A stretch of DNA of 22,813 nucleotides from Dipetalonema caudispina. Taxonomy: Eukaryota; Nematoda; Chromadorea; Rhabditida; Onchocercidae. Both the position numbers and the translations under genes were made by a program. The stretch spans positions 1-22,813 of the forward strand of contig JABVXV010000597.1 of assembly GCA_013365325.1 (NCBI GenBank). Reading direction: 5' to 3'. Below the pieces are notes generated by a model. That model worked only from the letters and a program-made list of their open reading frames with translations, was not told the DNA's origin and did no database searches. Shown here one piece after another: positions 10,502-20,593 of this stretch; within the stretch, counting starts at the first letter, position 1, and every line of letters starts with the position of its first letter.

Positions 10502-13500
10502 TCAAACTAAAGTTCCCGTGAAAAAAGGATAAAAGAAATCAGATGGCAAAGCAATATTAATGGTTGGAGTTTTTGCAAATAATTGAGTTGGTGCAACAGT
10601 TTGATCAACAAAATAGACCATAAAATTAAAGTATATGTACTGATAAGGATATGTGGTCAAATCGATGATATCGGGCTTACTTAATTCAATTTCATATGAG
10701 ATTAAGCGATGAGAGTAAGATTGAATATTCCCAAAACGTGTGTATGCAAATTGGATCGATGCAGCTGTTGTTAATTTACAACTTTCATCCATTTCTTTCT
10801 CCAACTAAAATGAGTAATAGGAAAAAAATGCAGAAGAAAAAAGTTAGGAGCAAGTTATAAAATTAATAAATTTAATCAATTTTATGCAAATTTTTAACTG
10901 TTATATGATAATGCATACAATAGACTATTTAATATTTCTTATCAATTATATGGCATATTAATATGGTTAATAGTTTAAATTATAATTTTTATTTATTTTT
11001 AATTGTATTGATCCATTCTGTCGAAAATTTTACAAATTTATTGCAGATAGTTTCTTTTTTCTTCCTTTTTTAAATTTAATAAATGAATTAGGTGTTGAAA
11101 TGAAAAGGAATTAAGGAATAAATTGAATTAGCAACCATTTTTAAAGAAGATAATCTATCATTTCGCACAGTAACTGTTTCATTTGTATTGGATGGTAAGC
11201 TGTAGACAATAATTGTATTCCATTCATCCAACAAATGTTGAATTTCAGCTAATATCTGAGCACATGTCGTAATTCTACAAAATAATTGTTGCATGCAAAA
11301 ATTTAATCAAATGTATCTGCTAATATGAGCATGAAATCAATTCTAGCTTAAAACTTTTAAATAATTTAAATTTGGGATAGCTAGGATTTTCCCAGTCATT
11401 TTTAAAAAGTAACATGTTTTAATCACTCATAAATAAAGCATTACAATTGATGAACTGTATTAATAATAATAATAATAACAAAAATAATAATAATAATAAT
11501 GATAATAATAATAATAATAATAATGATAATAATAATAATAATGATAATAATAACCATAATTGGTAATAATAATAATAATAATAATAAGAATAATAATAAT
11601 AATAAATGATAATAATGAGCCAGTCAATACTTATTAGTGTGAAAATTTTGGAAACAAACCTTAGACGACAGGCTGTATTAATTTGAATACCAAATCGTAT
11701 ATTTACTTGTTGTTTCCGATTATTACATTCCATTCCAGATGGAATTAAAAATGCTGTATTAGTGACACTTTCTATTCGAATAATTTGTCCCATATCATAT
11801 CCTAGTGGTTTTTCTACTCCTATAGCTTTTGAAGGGGACGAAATTTCGACAAAAATTGCATCAAATCGATAAAATTGTTGAGATGAACTTTGATTGGTTA
11901 TATTAACATAATGAACACTTGCTGATATATCTTCCAAAGATCCATTGTGAGTGATAAACTTAATCATCACCTGTAATTTATTCGTCATTTTATTGTATCA
12001 AAATTAATTAAGTTGTAATATCCTTACAAACTACAGCGAATTCTTATCCTACTCTTTATTAAAATTAGATATCTTCTAATTAAAATTAAAATTAGTTACT
12101 ATCTAATTTGTTTTGATGCTTAAATATTGTCACCTTATTTTAAATCTAATATGCTGAAGAAAGTCAAAGATAGCTTACCGTTGAAACGGCATTGATACAT
12201 GCTGTACCATTCCAATACAACCAGCGAATCAGATGACGCTTTTCCGGAATACCCTCCATTGATATTATCGATCTATTTCCATTTTTCTAAAAACCTTTTT
12301 TCAGTTAGAAATTCGGAATTTATTTCATTTTTCTAATATTAGAAATAATTCGCTTATAGTAATTCTTATATAAAGAGACAGTATTTAATCCATGTACTTA
12401 TAAGAAACTTATGTATAAAATGATTTAAAATAACAAGTGGATTATAGTATCATTGTTACTGGAACATTGGTTTTAGTATCGGGAAAGAATAACTTATCTT
12501 TCCCGATACTGAAACCAATGTTCTCGTAATAGTGGTATTATATCATATTGATATAGGTCAGACTAAATTTTGACCTTTGAACGACGAATTATCACCTCCT
12601 TCGTAACACGTTACTTTCATCAATTAATTCATCCAGACGAAAATAGTAAAATAATAATATGAAAATTTGTTAATTACGTACTTCAGTAGAATATTTGCGC
12701 AAATAGTAGCCAACATTAAGGTATTTTAGGCTGATGCAGTGCTTTTCATCAAATTTATTCCATTGAGGTAAACAAATCATACTGATATTCTTGGATAAAG
12801 CTGAAATTATGAAGAAGATTTTTAACAATCATTTTTATTTAAGCTTTGCAAAAAAGTCCTTTTTTAATCAATTGAAAGCAATAATTATAGATCTAAAAAT
12901 AACTTTTTTTTCTTAGTTCAACTACTTTTTCTTTTTTGTGTGTGATGGATGAATAAACTAGAACAAGCAAATAAATAAAATAAATAATTAAAACCAAGTG
13001 GTGCGGTTCCAGTACACTGATCAGAAAATATCGTTACCGGATACTCAAAAGGTGTTACTTTTTCATCGTCCCATACCTCAACTATTTTCTCCTAAAATTC
13101 CCAATCAATATTTCATAATAAATTACAGTCATTCAGTTAGCACTGATTCAGTTAAATGAACTGAATCATCTAAACAACATAATATGTCCTGTAAAATTTT
13201 AGAAATTTACTTAAAATATCTTTAGAAATTGAAATTATTAAAAATTCTTTCTCAAAAAAAAAAACAAATTCAAAACTTTTGTTAAAATAAAAACCTATCA
13301 GACTGAATCAAAAACCAACGACATATCAGTCGAATAATGTTAAATGCCATTAATAGTATTACTAATCAGAAATCTATATCAGAAATCCATTACAGTTATC
13401 ATAATTTCCATAATTGCAATGTAATTTTACTTATCTTTGGCGAGGAAATAGCAGCATGGTTCGATGGTAAATACTTTCGAAAATGACTTGATGTTCGAAA

Positions 13501-14009
13501 TGGAGTTGTTTTCATGGAGCCAGCATTTTCTATAAAATTTTTCTTTTTAATTATCTTTTTTGTCCTTCTCTTTCTTTCACCCATTTAATTTTAGCCCATC
13601 AATTGTCGTTTTTATTTAAAACTTATTTATCAAACATTTAGCTAATTTTGTAATATGCCAAGGTTAAAAATCTAATGGGAAAGAATGTTTGAAAGCGTAG
13701 CAAGCATTAATTTTACTACTATTAAAATTGTTAAATTATTAAGATTTAACAAATTTTAATATTTCATTGTCATTATGCAAAGTTATGTGTTATTGTTATT
13801 TACATTGCAATCTTAATCTCATTAATCATTAATCTTATCATAATTAATTCAAATAACTAACCACTTTGGTGTATTATGCAAAATAATTTACTGGATGGTT
13901 TTAATGGTTTAATGGAATGCAAAAATACTGATTTTATGCAAATATTAGCAAAAATACAGGAAAAATTGACAATGAAAAGAACAGAAAAGATGGTAGTTCC
14001 TAACATCAT
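10502..14009 (-). CDS. Tectonic-like ciliary transition-zone protein, 437 aa
   Basis: Eight minus-strand exons were assembled: 14009-13862, 13529-13431, 13081-12995, 12800-12682, 12286-12179, 11970-11660, 11274-11136, 10804-10502; 1314 bases, exactly 438 codons. Residues 1-21 are a signal peptide (core FSVLFIVNFSCIF). The C-terminal two thirds resemble tectonic: GYDMGQII (244-251), SGMECNN (265-271), IRFGIQINTACRLR (278-291), then the terminal LPSDFFYPF (423-431). Tectonics act in the MKS module at the base of cilia, which in nematodes exist only on sensory neurons. Exons 4-8 are firm. Exons 1-3 are less sure: exon 3 uses a second AG (aaaatag) rather than ttttag ten bases before it, because only this keeps the frame, and exon 1 has an alternative GTAAAT donor at 13891 that would drop 10 residues. 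The Cys-rich CCCD block of vertebrate tectonics was not found. There is no C-terminal membrane segment, so it is probably lumenal or secreted. Confidence 0.72.
11461..11617. repeat. Imperfect (TAA)n microsatellite in a tectonic intron
   Basis: TAA trinucleotide repeat with scattered GAT, AAG and AAC interruptions, in the intron between exons 11970-11660 and 11274-11136. Read on the minus strand it extends the exon frame as a long poly-Tyr/Leu run (to 11419). That is an artefact, because the exon ends at a clear CTAAG/GTTTGT donor. Confidence 0.93.
12443..12542 (+). ncRNA. Candidate miRNA/hpRNA precursor: 46-pair hairpin inside a tectonic intron
   Basis: Arms 12443-12488 and 12497-12542 flank an 8-base loop (ataactta). 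Pairing base by base on the plus strand gives 39 Watson-Crick pairs, six G:U pairs (12447, 12450, 12453, 12455, 12461, 12474 with partners) and one mismatch (12460:12525). In the minus-strand transcript all six wobbles would be A:C mismatches, so the structure favours a plus-strand RNA, antisense to the tectonic intron 12681-12287 that holds it. Size and shape are within the range of nematode miRNA or hairpin-siRNA precursors. It could instead be a young palindromic mobile remnant; no target-site duplication was evident. Expression is not known. Confidence 0.55.
13144..13168. repeat. Short perfect inverted repeat in a tectonic intron
   Basis: TGATTCAGTT and AACTGAATCA form a 10-bp perfect stem around a 5-base loop (aaatg). 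It lies in the intron just upstream (in gene sense) of the exon at 13081. It is probably incidental, but could affect recognition of the nearby competing acceptor sites. Confidence 0.45.
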
Positions 14010-14016
14010 TGTTTAT

Positions 14017-14031
14017 GTTGCCATGGACAAC
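14017..14031 (-). promoter_or_regulatory. X-box-like site (RFX/DAF-19) upstream of the tectonic-like gene
   Basis: Minus-strand sequence GTTGTCCATGGCAAC. It is the palindrome GTTG-CCATGG-CAAC with one inserted T, and fits the nematode X-box pattern RYYNYY-N(1-3)-RRNRRY as GTTGTC-CAT-GGCAAC. RFX-type factor DAF-19 controls ciliary genes, including transition-zone genes, through such sites in C. elegans. It lies 7 bases before the assigned ATG at 14009, closer than usual, so it would sit in or next to the leader. The ATG inside the site starts a three-codon uORF (ATG GCA ACA TAA). That could mean the leader begins downstream of the site, or that the start needs revision. Confidence 0.55.
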
Positions 14032-16214
14032 GATATCGATAGCCTTGTTTGCTTGGTAAATATTGCAGATTTATAAAGTCAATAATGAGGAGGCCTATTT
14101 GATATATATTACTCTCAGTTATTTTAATTAAAAAAAGAAAGAAATTTGATATAACATAAATAAATACAATGAGTAGAATGAAAAAGACTAATTAAAATAA
14201 ATACAATTAAAAAACTAATTACCATTAATCAAAATGAAACACTAATCAATTAGTGACAATTTCGCTCATATTTCGTGTAACTATCTCGTTTTAAATTTAT
14301 CCACTCTATTATTTAACAGCAATAATTGTTGATTTATCTAATTTTTTTTGAAGTATTTGATTTCATCTTTTCCCATCAGTCTCCCGTCATTCATTTATCA
14401 TTTTAGAAATAATATGTATTAGAGATATAAGCATTATGAATGGGATTACATATGTGAATTCTTAATTAGTAATTCTGTAAAAAATTTTGAATATCACTTT
14501 TCATCATCCTAAAGCGAGTGGAAATCACAACTAATCCTTGCGTATCATTGAGCAGATGAATAATCAACGAGTAATTCAGTATGGCACTTTCTTTCATTAT
14601 AAATTGTATCGTTCGGTTATCGGTGTAAGCCATTACAATTTTTCATTTGAAATTTAAGAATGAACATTTAGAATTATGATTTAATTTAGGTTTCAATTCG
14701 TTTGCAACGTTTATAAATTCTATAAATTTTATGAAAACGAAACCTTTGCACAAAAAAGTATTTACCACTACTTCACTCCTTTTGTTCTATTTTTTTCCAA
14801 AAAGGGTTCTTACAGAAAATTTCTCAGACAATCTTTCTAATTTGTTAAGAAATTTGGCTAAATCGAATTGATCTTCAAAGGAGCAATAACTTAATTATTC
14901 TATTTCAATTTAAATTATGTTTATATTTTTTTTTATTTCTTATGTCAACGAAAACTCAAAAAAGAGAACTGTGATCAATGCAACGTTTTTCGTAATGAAA
15001 TATTCTAAAATATAAAATTGAGCAAATCACAAATGTTTTTTGATTAGCTAACATTTTCATTGATTATATGAATGACAACTGTTGGATGTGAACTCTCAGT
15101 GAACACATATCAGGAATCAAGCGATCGGTTGCTTTGGCCTTCCGGTTTCATTTCACTGCATTGGTACTGATTTCTATATTCAGTAGAAAGAATATTATTC
15201 TTTTATTCGATTTTTTGCCATTGATACTTTGCCAAGTAGTTCACGGAATAATTGATGAATCACATTGAAATATCAGCTTTTTGTGACTTGAAAAGCTGTT
15301 GATAACTGAAATTGACTAAAACAGAAAAAGTAACGAAAGAGAATATTTCATGCATAAAGTGTGCAGATGCTAAAAAAGTCATGGCCAACTTTTGCACTTG
15401 GCCAAGGATTGAGATAATGAGGTTCGAATGCGAGATCAGAAATGTTTCCAATTTGAGTAGAAGTAGAAGCCTAAATAATTTGTAATTATAAGAGAAAGAT
15501 AAATTTTTTCTTGGCTCATCGAAAGAATTCAATTATCAGTTCATAATTTTCGCATTGTGATCACTTCGATTTTTCCAAATCCATTTCATTTCTTTAATAA
15601 TTATCGCAAATATACCATTTAATTTTTTCAACTGTTAATAGTGTATTGTCATCAACTGAAATTTCGATGCTTCATTTTTTCATTTACATTTTGGTGGTAA
15701 TTTTATTTCTGATCACAATGACAATCACAAAGGTTCATCTCTAAAGATGACTTTTGTCGGGTGCAATGATCCTTTTTGATGATATAATAAAAAAATTTAT
15801 CATCACAAAATGGTACAAAGAATAAATGATATAAGGATAAAGAGAGCAGGTTTAAGGACCAAGGTGGGTTGAAATTAATATGCCTAAATGCCGAAACTGG
15901 TAAGGCTTATTCAATTTTTACGGTTTAGGAAGGAGGCTTTGTTGGCTTAAAGGTCTTAATTGAAATTCTTTTATGTTAAATATTTATGCAAACAATAACA
16001 ATGATTTAAGCATCGAAAATTACTCATTAATCAAAGAAATGTTTATATTCTGAATAACATTTCGTTTTCATACTGAATTTGAATAAGTTCCATTGTTTCG
16101 GTATCCGATGGCTAATGTGGCCTTGCATGTTTTATATTAAAGTGATATGATATTGTACTGTAGGATAGATCGAAATCTGTAGCTGATAAAAGATAAAGAG
16201 AAGAAAACAACAGA
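14032..16214. other. Divergent intergenic region between tectonic-like and kinase genes
   Basis: 2.2 kb separating two genes transcribed away from each other, so both promoters should lie here. Mostly AT-rich. Two pockets of more varied sequence stand out, 15075-15260 and 15720-15965, but neither gives a frame with motif, start and splice partners. A plus-strand frame of about 58 codons (about 15094-15270) and a minus-strand 90-codon frame (15260-15532, non-ATG start, Leu/Phe-rich) are unassigned. No tRNA was found: a B-box-like GGTTCGAATGC at 15421 lacks the T-stem. Confidence 0.5.
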
Positions 16215-19200
16215 ATGGATGTTGTTGCAAAGCCAGAAACTGTAAAAAAGATATTGTCATTTCGTGGTAAGAAGACAACGGTAGAAAGCAATTTGAACCG
16301 TGAAAAGCGAATTCTCGCTCAGATGGAGCGTAAACTTGCCACTTATCAGGTCATAATGATAACGTTGTCAAATGTCATTCACGAAGTACTAAAAAAAAAC
16401 ATATTTGAAAAGTTAAAGCAAATTGCGGTAAAAGGTAGGAAGGGAATACTGAGTGGCTTCGATGGATTGATGAATTTAATGATTAATTGGCTTATATATA
16501 TTCTGCGATCATATTGGTCACATTTAATAAATATTCGGATAAGTAATACTTTTCCATAAACGAAATGTCAATCAAGTTTTAGTTAAGCTGTACCAAATTG
16601 GGAAAAGAAGGGTATCAAAATCAAACGGCATCAAAGTCACAAATGAAGTCGCTATACCTCGGCGAAGTATGTGCAATTACATTATTATTATCTGATGAAG
16701 ATATTATGTAAATTGGATCATAAATATCGTCTACTGCAGGAAAATGAGAAAAAGCATGAACTCGCTGAACATTTGCGCTCCATTGCTCCGTTTAACCGAC
16801 GTTGGCAGGTTTAACTTTTCTAATCACTATAAGTTCGCTTCCTATTTGTAATAATAATTCTTAGAATTTGAATCATATCTTTTTTAGGTGACGGAAACCA
16901 TCAATGAAGGAACATACGGTGTGGTATTTGCAGTACGTGATGTGGAAACTGCCACAAAAGGTGTCATAAAAGTTGCCAAATCAGTTGGTAATGATGCAGG
17001 TAATCAAGCTGCCGAATGGGAAGGCTTTGTGCTGGAGAAAATTTATAAAAGTGTATCTATTCTTTTTATATTTGTACCCGATCATAATCTACATATATAC
17101 ATTTATCTTTTTAGGTTACAACTTGCGAAATTTTAAAATTTTATACTGTATTAATAGCTTGTTTCAAAACAATTTGTCATCTCGGAATGAACGGAAATAA
17201 ATCTTGCTAACAGTCGAAAAATAGTTAATATCAAAATGGACAATTGATTCATCTTCACGTTTTTAACCGACCATATCCCGGAGGAAGATAATAAAAGAAA
17301 AAATCGCCGAAAGATTCTAATTAAGTGTAAAGCGACTTTAATCTTTTACTTGTTATCGATTGATATGTAACAGATATTGCAGAATCCAAATGCAAGCATC
17401 GTGCGATTGTTGGATAAAGGTATGCTTGCTGATCAAAATGGTGCAGGGATGGAATTTATGGTACTTGAAAAAGCGGAGGTTGGAATTACGGAATGGCTCA
17501 GCAATGTAAAACAACGTTTTTTATCTTTTTTTGAAACTATCATCTAAAATTAGCTTTGAATATTATTTTATGAGCAAAATAAACGAAACTAGAAGTAAGA
17601 AGAAAAATGAATGAATACGACACATCCCTTTGCTAACTTTTGATTCAACTTTAATTTTAATTTGAAGCTTATTGTACTACAAATCTTTTTGTAAATTATA
17701 ATAAGACCAAAATATCAGTAATAATTATTGTATTATCTTCTCCTTTTTTCGAGGATTGTATATTTGTTGGCAAAAAAAATTATTTGTTGATTTTAAGTTC
17801 ACGTCTCAATTTCCAAAATATACGTCTATCTGATATTAGTGCTATGTATTTGTAAGTGGTACAGCTTAATTTTCTAATGTATAGCCAGAATGAAATAATT
17901 AATGAAGTATTCATTACTTTTTTCATAAATCCTTCAAAAAAAATATAAAAAATTTACAGTATACTGGTTTAAAACGGAAACTTGCCGTTACACGAGCTAT
18001 GCTACAAATGTTGAAAGGTTATATATAATTTGAAGGAGTTAATTTGAATATAATTTCAAAAATTAATGAATCTAAATTGTCAAAGTTTAAATGAGACTTA
18101 ACAATAAGCAACTTATTTTATGTAAAAAACTTACCATTTTGATTTTCGTATTTTCCTTAAATCTGTGACAACAAGAATATATAAATTCTAATGTTTATAA
18201 CAATTCAGATAAAATAAATGTCATTCGTGGGAATATTTCAGACTCACAATCAAAAGTATCAATTAGAACAAAATCTATGATACATAAAGCATAAATTGCT
18301 ATATAAGATTTACTGTCATACAGGAATCCATGATATGCATCGTGAAGGTTTATTGCATCGTGATCTGAAACCGGATAATATGGGTATATTGAGCGCTGAT
18401 CAACCTTTCGTTGTATTGTTTGATTTGGGTATGACAAAAATGTATACTAATGAAGAGGGAGAAGTAAGATTTATCAACTTGATAATAGAACAAAATTACC
18501 ACAATAATTTTATTACAATGATATTCTATGATACAAAAGATAATATGATGTTGATATTATATAATTGATGATATAATACTGTTACGTAAAACTATATTAG
18601 TGTCATTTTTAGAATTGAAATATTTGTATGATTTAGTGTCGAACACCAAGAACAACATGTCCATTTCGTGGTACTCCGGAATGGTGCAGCGGTTGGGCAT
18701 CAAAAGGTCGGGAGCAAAATCGTTTTGACGACTTGATCGCATGGTTGTATGTGGCATGCGAACTTTACGATCCAGCTCATACCGTTACACAACCACTACC
18801 TTGGACATATCGTCAAAGCGAACGGGTGACTTTATCATATTCTAAAATAAGCTATTAATTTGAAGAAATTTCTTAAATTACATTCATTTCTTTTCAATAA
18901 TTTCGAGTAAAATTAATATCAGTTCAAATTCTTAGATTGTAAACTATCTGAAAACAGTTTATTGCCCGGCACAAATTTTGTTACGACGAGCTCCGCGACA
19001 ATTCTACGAAATTAATGCATATTTAATGACAGCAAATCGGAATATAGTACCAAAATACAAATTTCTTGCTGATAAAGTGATGGAAGCGATCAAAGAGCTG
19101 CAAGCATTAGTCGATGAAGAAAAAATGGTTGAGAGTTTGACCAGCGATATCTCTAATTTTTAATTCATACAAATTTGAATATTTAAAAAAGAAGAATGCA

Positions 19201-19450
19201 TTTGAAGATGAAACAAATGAAGTATGGTTCATTTTCATTTCAGGATGAAAAAGATAGTCTTGGAAGTGGAAAAAGTCGTATAAATAAAAATGAAAGTGGA
19301 GAAAGTCATATAAGCAAAAATATTTCAATTAAAACAGACAAAACTTACAAGGATACAGTAACCGAAAGTGTTGGAAATGTTCAAATGATGAAACAAACAA
19401 AACAAGAAGGAAAAGAAAGTAGTAAATCAAAAGAACAAAAAAGAAAATGA
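16215..19450 (+). CDS. Divergent CK1/TTBK-type protein kinase with N-terminal coiled coil, 428 aa
   Basis: Nine plus-strand exons: 16215-16349, 16740-16808, 16888-17052, 17374-17505, 17960-18017, 18324-18463, 18637-18825, 18936-19127, 19244-19450. Residues 1-68 are charged and helix-forming, probably a coiled coil. The kinase domain follows: Gly loop NEGTYGVVF (74-82), lysine in GVIK (Lys96), alpha-C Glu about 113, catalytic loop HRDLKPDN (198-205), DLG in place of DFG (220-222), FRGTPEWC in the activation segment (about 243-250), and FDDLIAWLYV (263-272) typical of the CK1 fold. All catalytic residues are present, so it may be active. DFG to DLG is seen in some CK1-group kinases. The CK1 group is greatly expanded in nematodes, many members being germline- or sperm-enriched. 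The tail (361-428) is Lys/Ser/Glu-rich with a tandem 10-residue repeat. Reading through the last donor gives an alternative end SDISNF at 19163. The exon 1 donor (CAG/GTCATA) is weak. Confidence 0.88.
19262..19321 (+). repeat. Tandem 30-base repeat coding two 10-residue units in the kinase tail
   Basis: Copy 1 (19262-19291) and copy 2 (19292-19321) differ at 5 of 30 positions and stay in frame. They encode GSGKSRINKN and ESGESHISKN. The unit is Ser-, Lys- and Glu-rich and could be a phosphorylated or charged linker. Two copies only; it looks like a local duplication within the last exon. Confidence 0.85.
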
Positions 19451-20228
19451 AGGAGCAAATTATTTAAGGATATTTCATAGACTGAAATATTTGCATAACA
19501 ATTTTAGCATTTTAATTATTTTTACATTGCATTATAAACACTGCTTAATGTGCTAATAATAATCAAACAGTACTGAAGAATATTTAAACAATCAGATCTT
19601 TTACTTTTTTCAATTTACAATATCCATTTTTTGTATATTCCTATCTTTTTTACAATTTTTCACCTTACTCTGTTTACGATACCCACTCATCCTTTTTATT
19701 ATTGTGAAGTTATTTACTATATTAGAAATTCCCCCAATCCAACGATGACAAACTTGCCTCAAACAGATAATACAAAAATTCCCAACATATTGCTTTGACT
19801 AAAGGATAACAAATTCCAGAAGAGAAATTTCGACTTCAGTGCTTTTGACTTCTGAATGGTATCATTGGATAAAATGATATAAAACAAAAATGAAAATAAT
19901 AATTATATATTCTCATTAAATATATTAAAAGATTTCTTCACTATTTTCCCCTATACTTCAATATCATTATTTTTTTAATGATTACCTATATCTTTCAAAT
20001 GATGATCATCTAGTTTTTCTTCTAAAAGAAAACTAGAAAATTATATATATTTCCTGCAAATTTGATTAAATAAAGTTTCAGACTTCATTCATTTTTAACT
20101 AATGTCATCTCGTTGACTTATTTCATCAGCGATTGATGAATGAGTGCAAATAAGTTTTGTGAACCGATCGACAAAATTACCGAATAATTTTTGCCATAGT
20201 AAACATGCATGGCAAAAGCGAACTTAAA
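19451..20228. other. Kinase 3' flank and intergenic DNA
   Basis: AT-rich sequence with no supported gene. No canonical AATAAA lies close after the kinase stop. A small imperfect hairpin (CTAGTTTTTCTT / AAGAAAACTAG, about 20011-20034) is present. Sequence complexity rises from about 20105 toward the adjacent decayed gene. Confidence 0.5.
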
Positions 20229-20593
20229 ATGGAGAATAAAAATTTGAAGCGCAAAATTGGGCACTTTCGAGCGAAAAAGGCGTAGCAATTCTATGAAACT
20301 TCACTATTGTGTTTCCAATCAGGAAATAATTTATTCCGGACATGGACCCGATCTTCTAACCATACAAAGTGTTCTGTATCATCTCGTATAGGGGACTTCC
20401 GCTGCTACATTTGAAGATTATTTGATACTATTCGTACAAGCACCATCACCATTTATACTACAATGGATGTTTTCTTTGTTGAAAATCATAGCTATCATCT
20501 AAATTATCGATACTACAATTAAAGCGTTATCCTATCAAGTACGATGATGGAAGTTTAAATGAATGGTATAAAGTTAAAGCAACATCTAGTTGA
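20229..20593 (+). pseudogene. Probable decayed protein-coding gene, family unknown
   Basis: Three abutting plus-strand frames carry protein-like sequence with varied codon use unlike the flanks. Frame 1 begins at an ATG at 20229 (MENKNLKRKIG...) and stops at about 20280. Frame 2 runs from ATG 20293, with pieces such as NQEIIYSGHGPDLLTIQ, through an in-frame TAG at 20389, and on (TFEDYLILFVQAPSPF) to TAA at 20500. Frame 3 resumes near 20490 and includes KRYPIKYDDGSLNEWYKV before TGA at 20591. The stop and the two frame changes have no GT...AG borders that would splice them out. I could not place it in a family. It could also be a rapidly evolving gene with unusual exons, or sequencing error in a live gene. 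Confidence 0.4.

Noticed and set aside
11419..11659. Minus-strand extension coding long poly-Tyr and poly-Leu runs
   Set aside because: It is the (TAA)n microsatellite read through past a good donor at 11660; the matching exon is found at 11274 in phase.
13399..13584. Minus-strand frame beginning MGERKRRTKK as a gene of its own
   Set aside because: The basic start is the intron just before the acceptor attttatag; only 13529-13431 is kept, as tectonic exon 2.
13876..14076. Plus-strand 66-codon frame with coiled-coil-like ILAKIQEKL resembling kinase exon 1
   Set aside because: It lies exactly antisense to the signal-peptide exon of the tectonic-like gene and the X-box-like site. It has no splice partner toward the kinase, and the resemblance is short and Lys/Leu-driven.
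15361..15445. Possible tRNA (TGGCCAACTT and GGTTCGAATGC resemble A and B boxes)
   Set aside because: The bases around GTTCGAA do not form a T-stem and no acceptor stem can be drawn.
15260..15532. Minus-strand 90-codon frame with hydrophobic stretches
   Set aside because: Starts with TTG, has no ATG, splice partner or family motif; kept only as a note in the intergenic entry.
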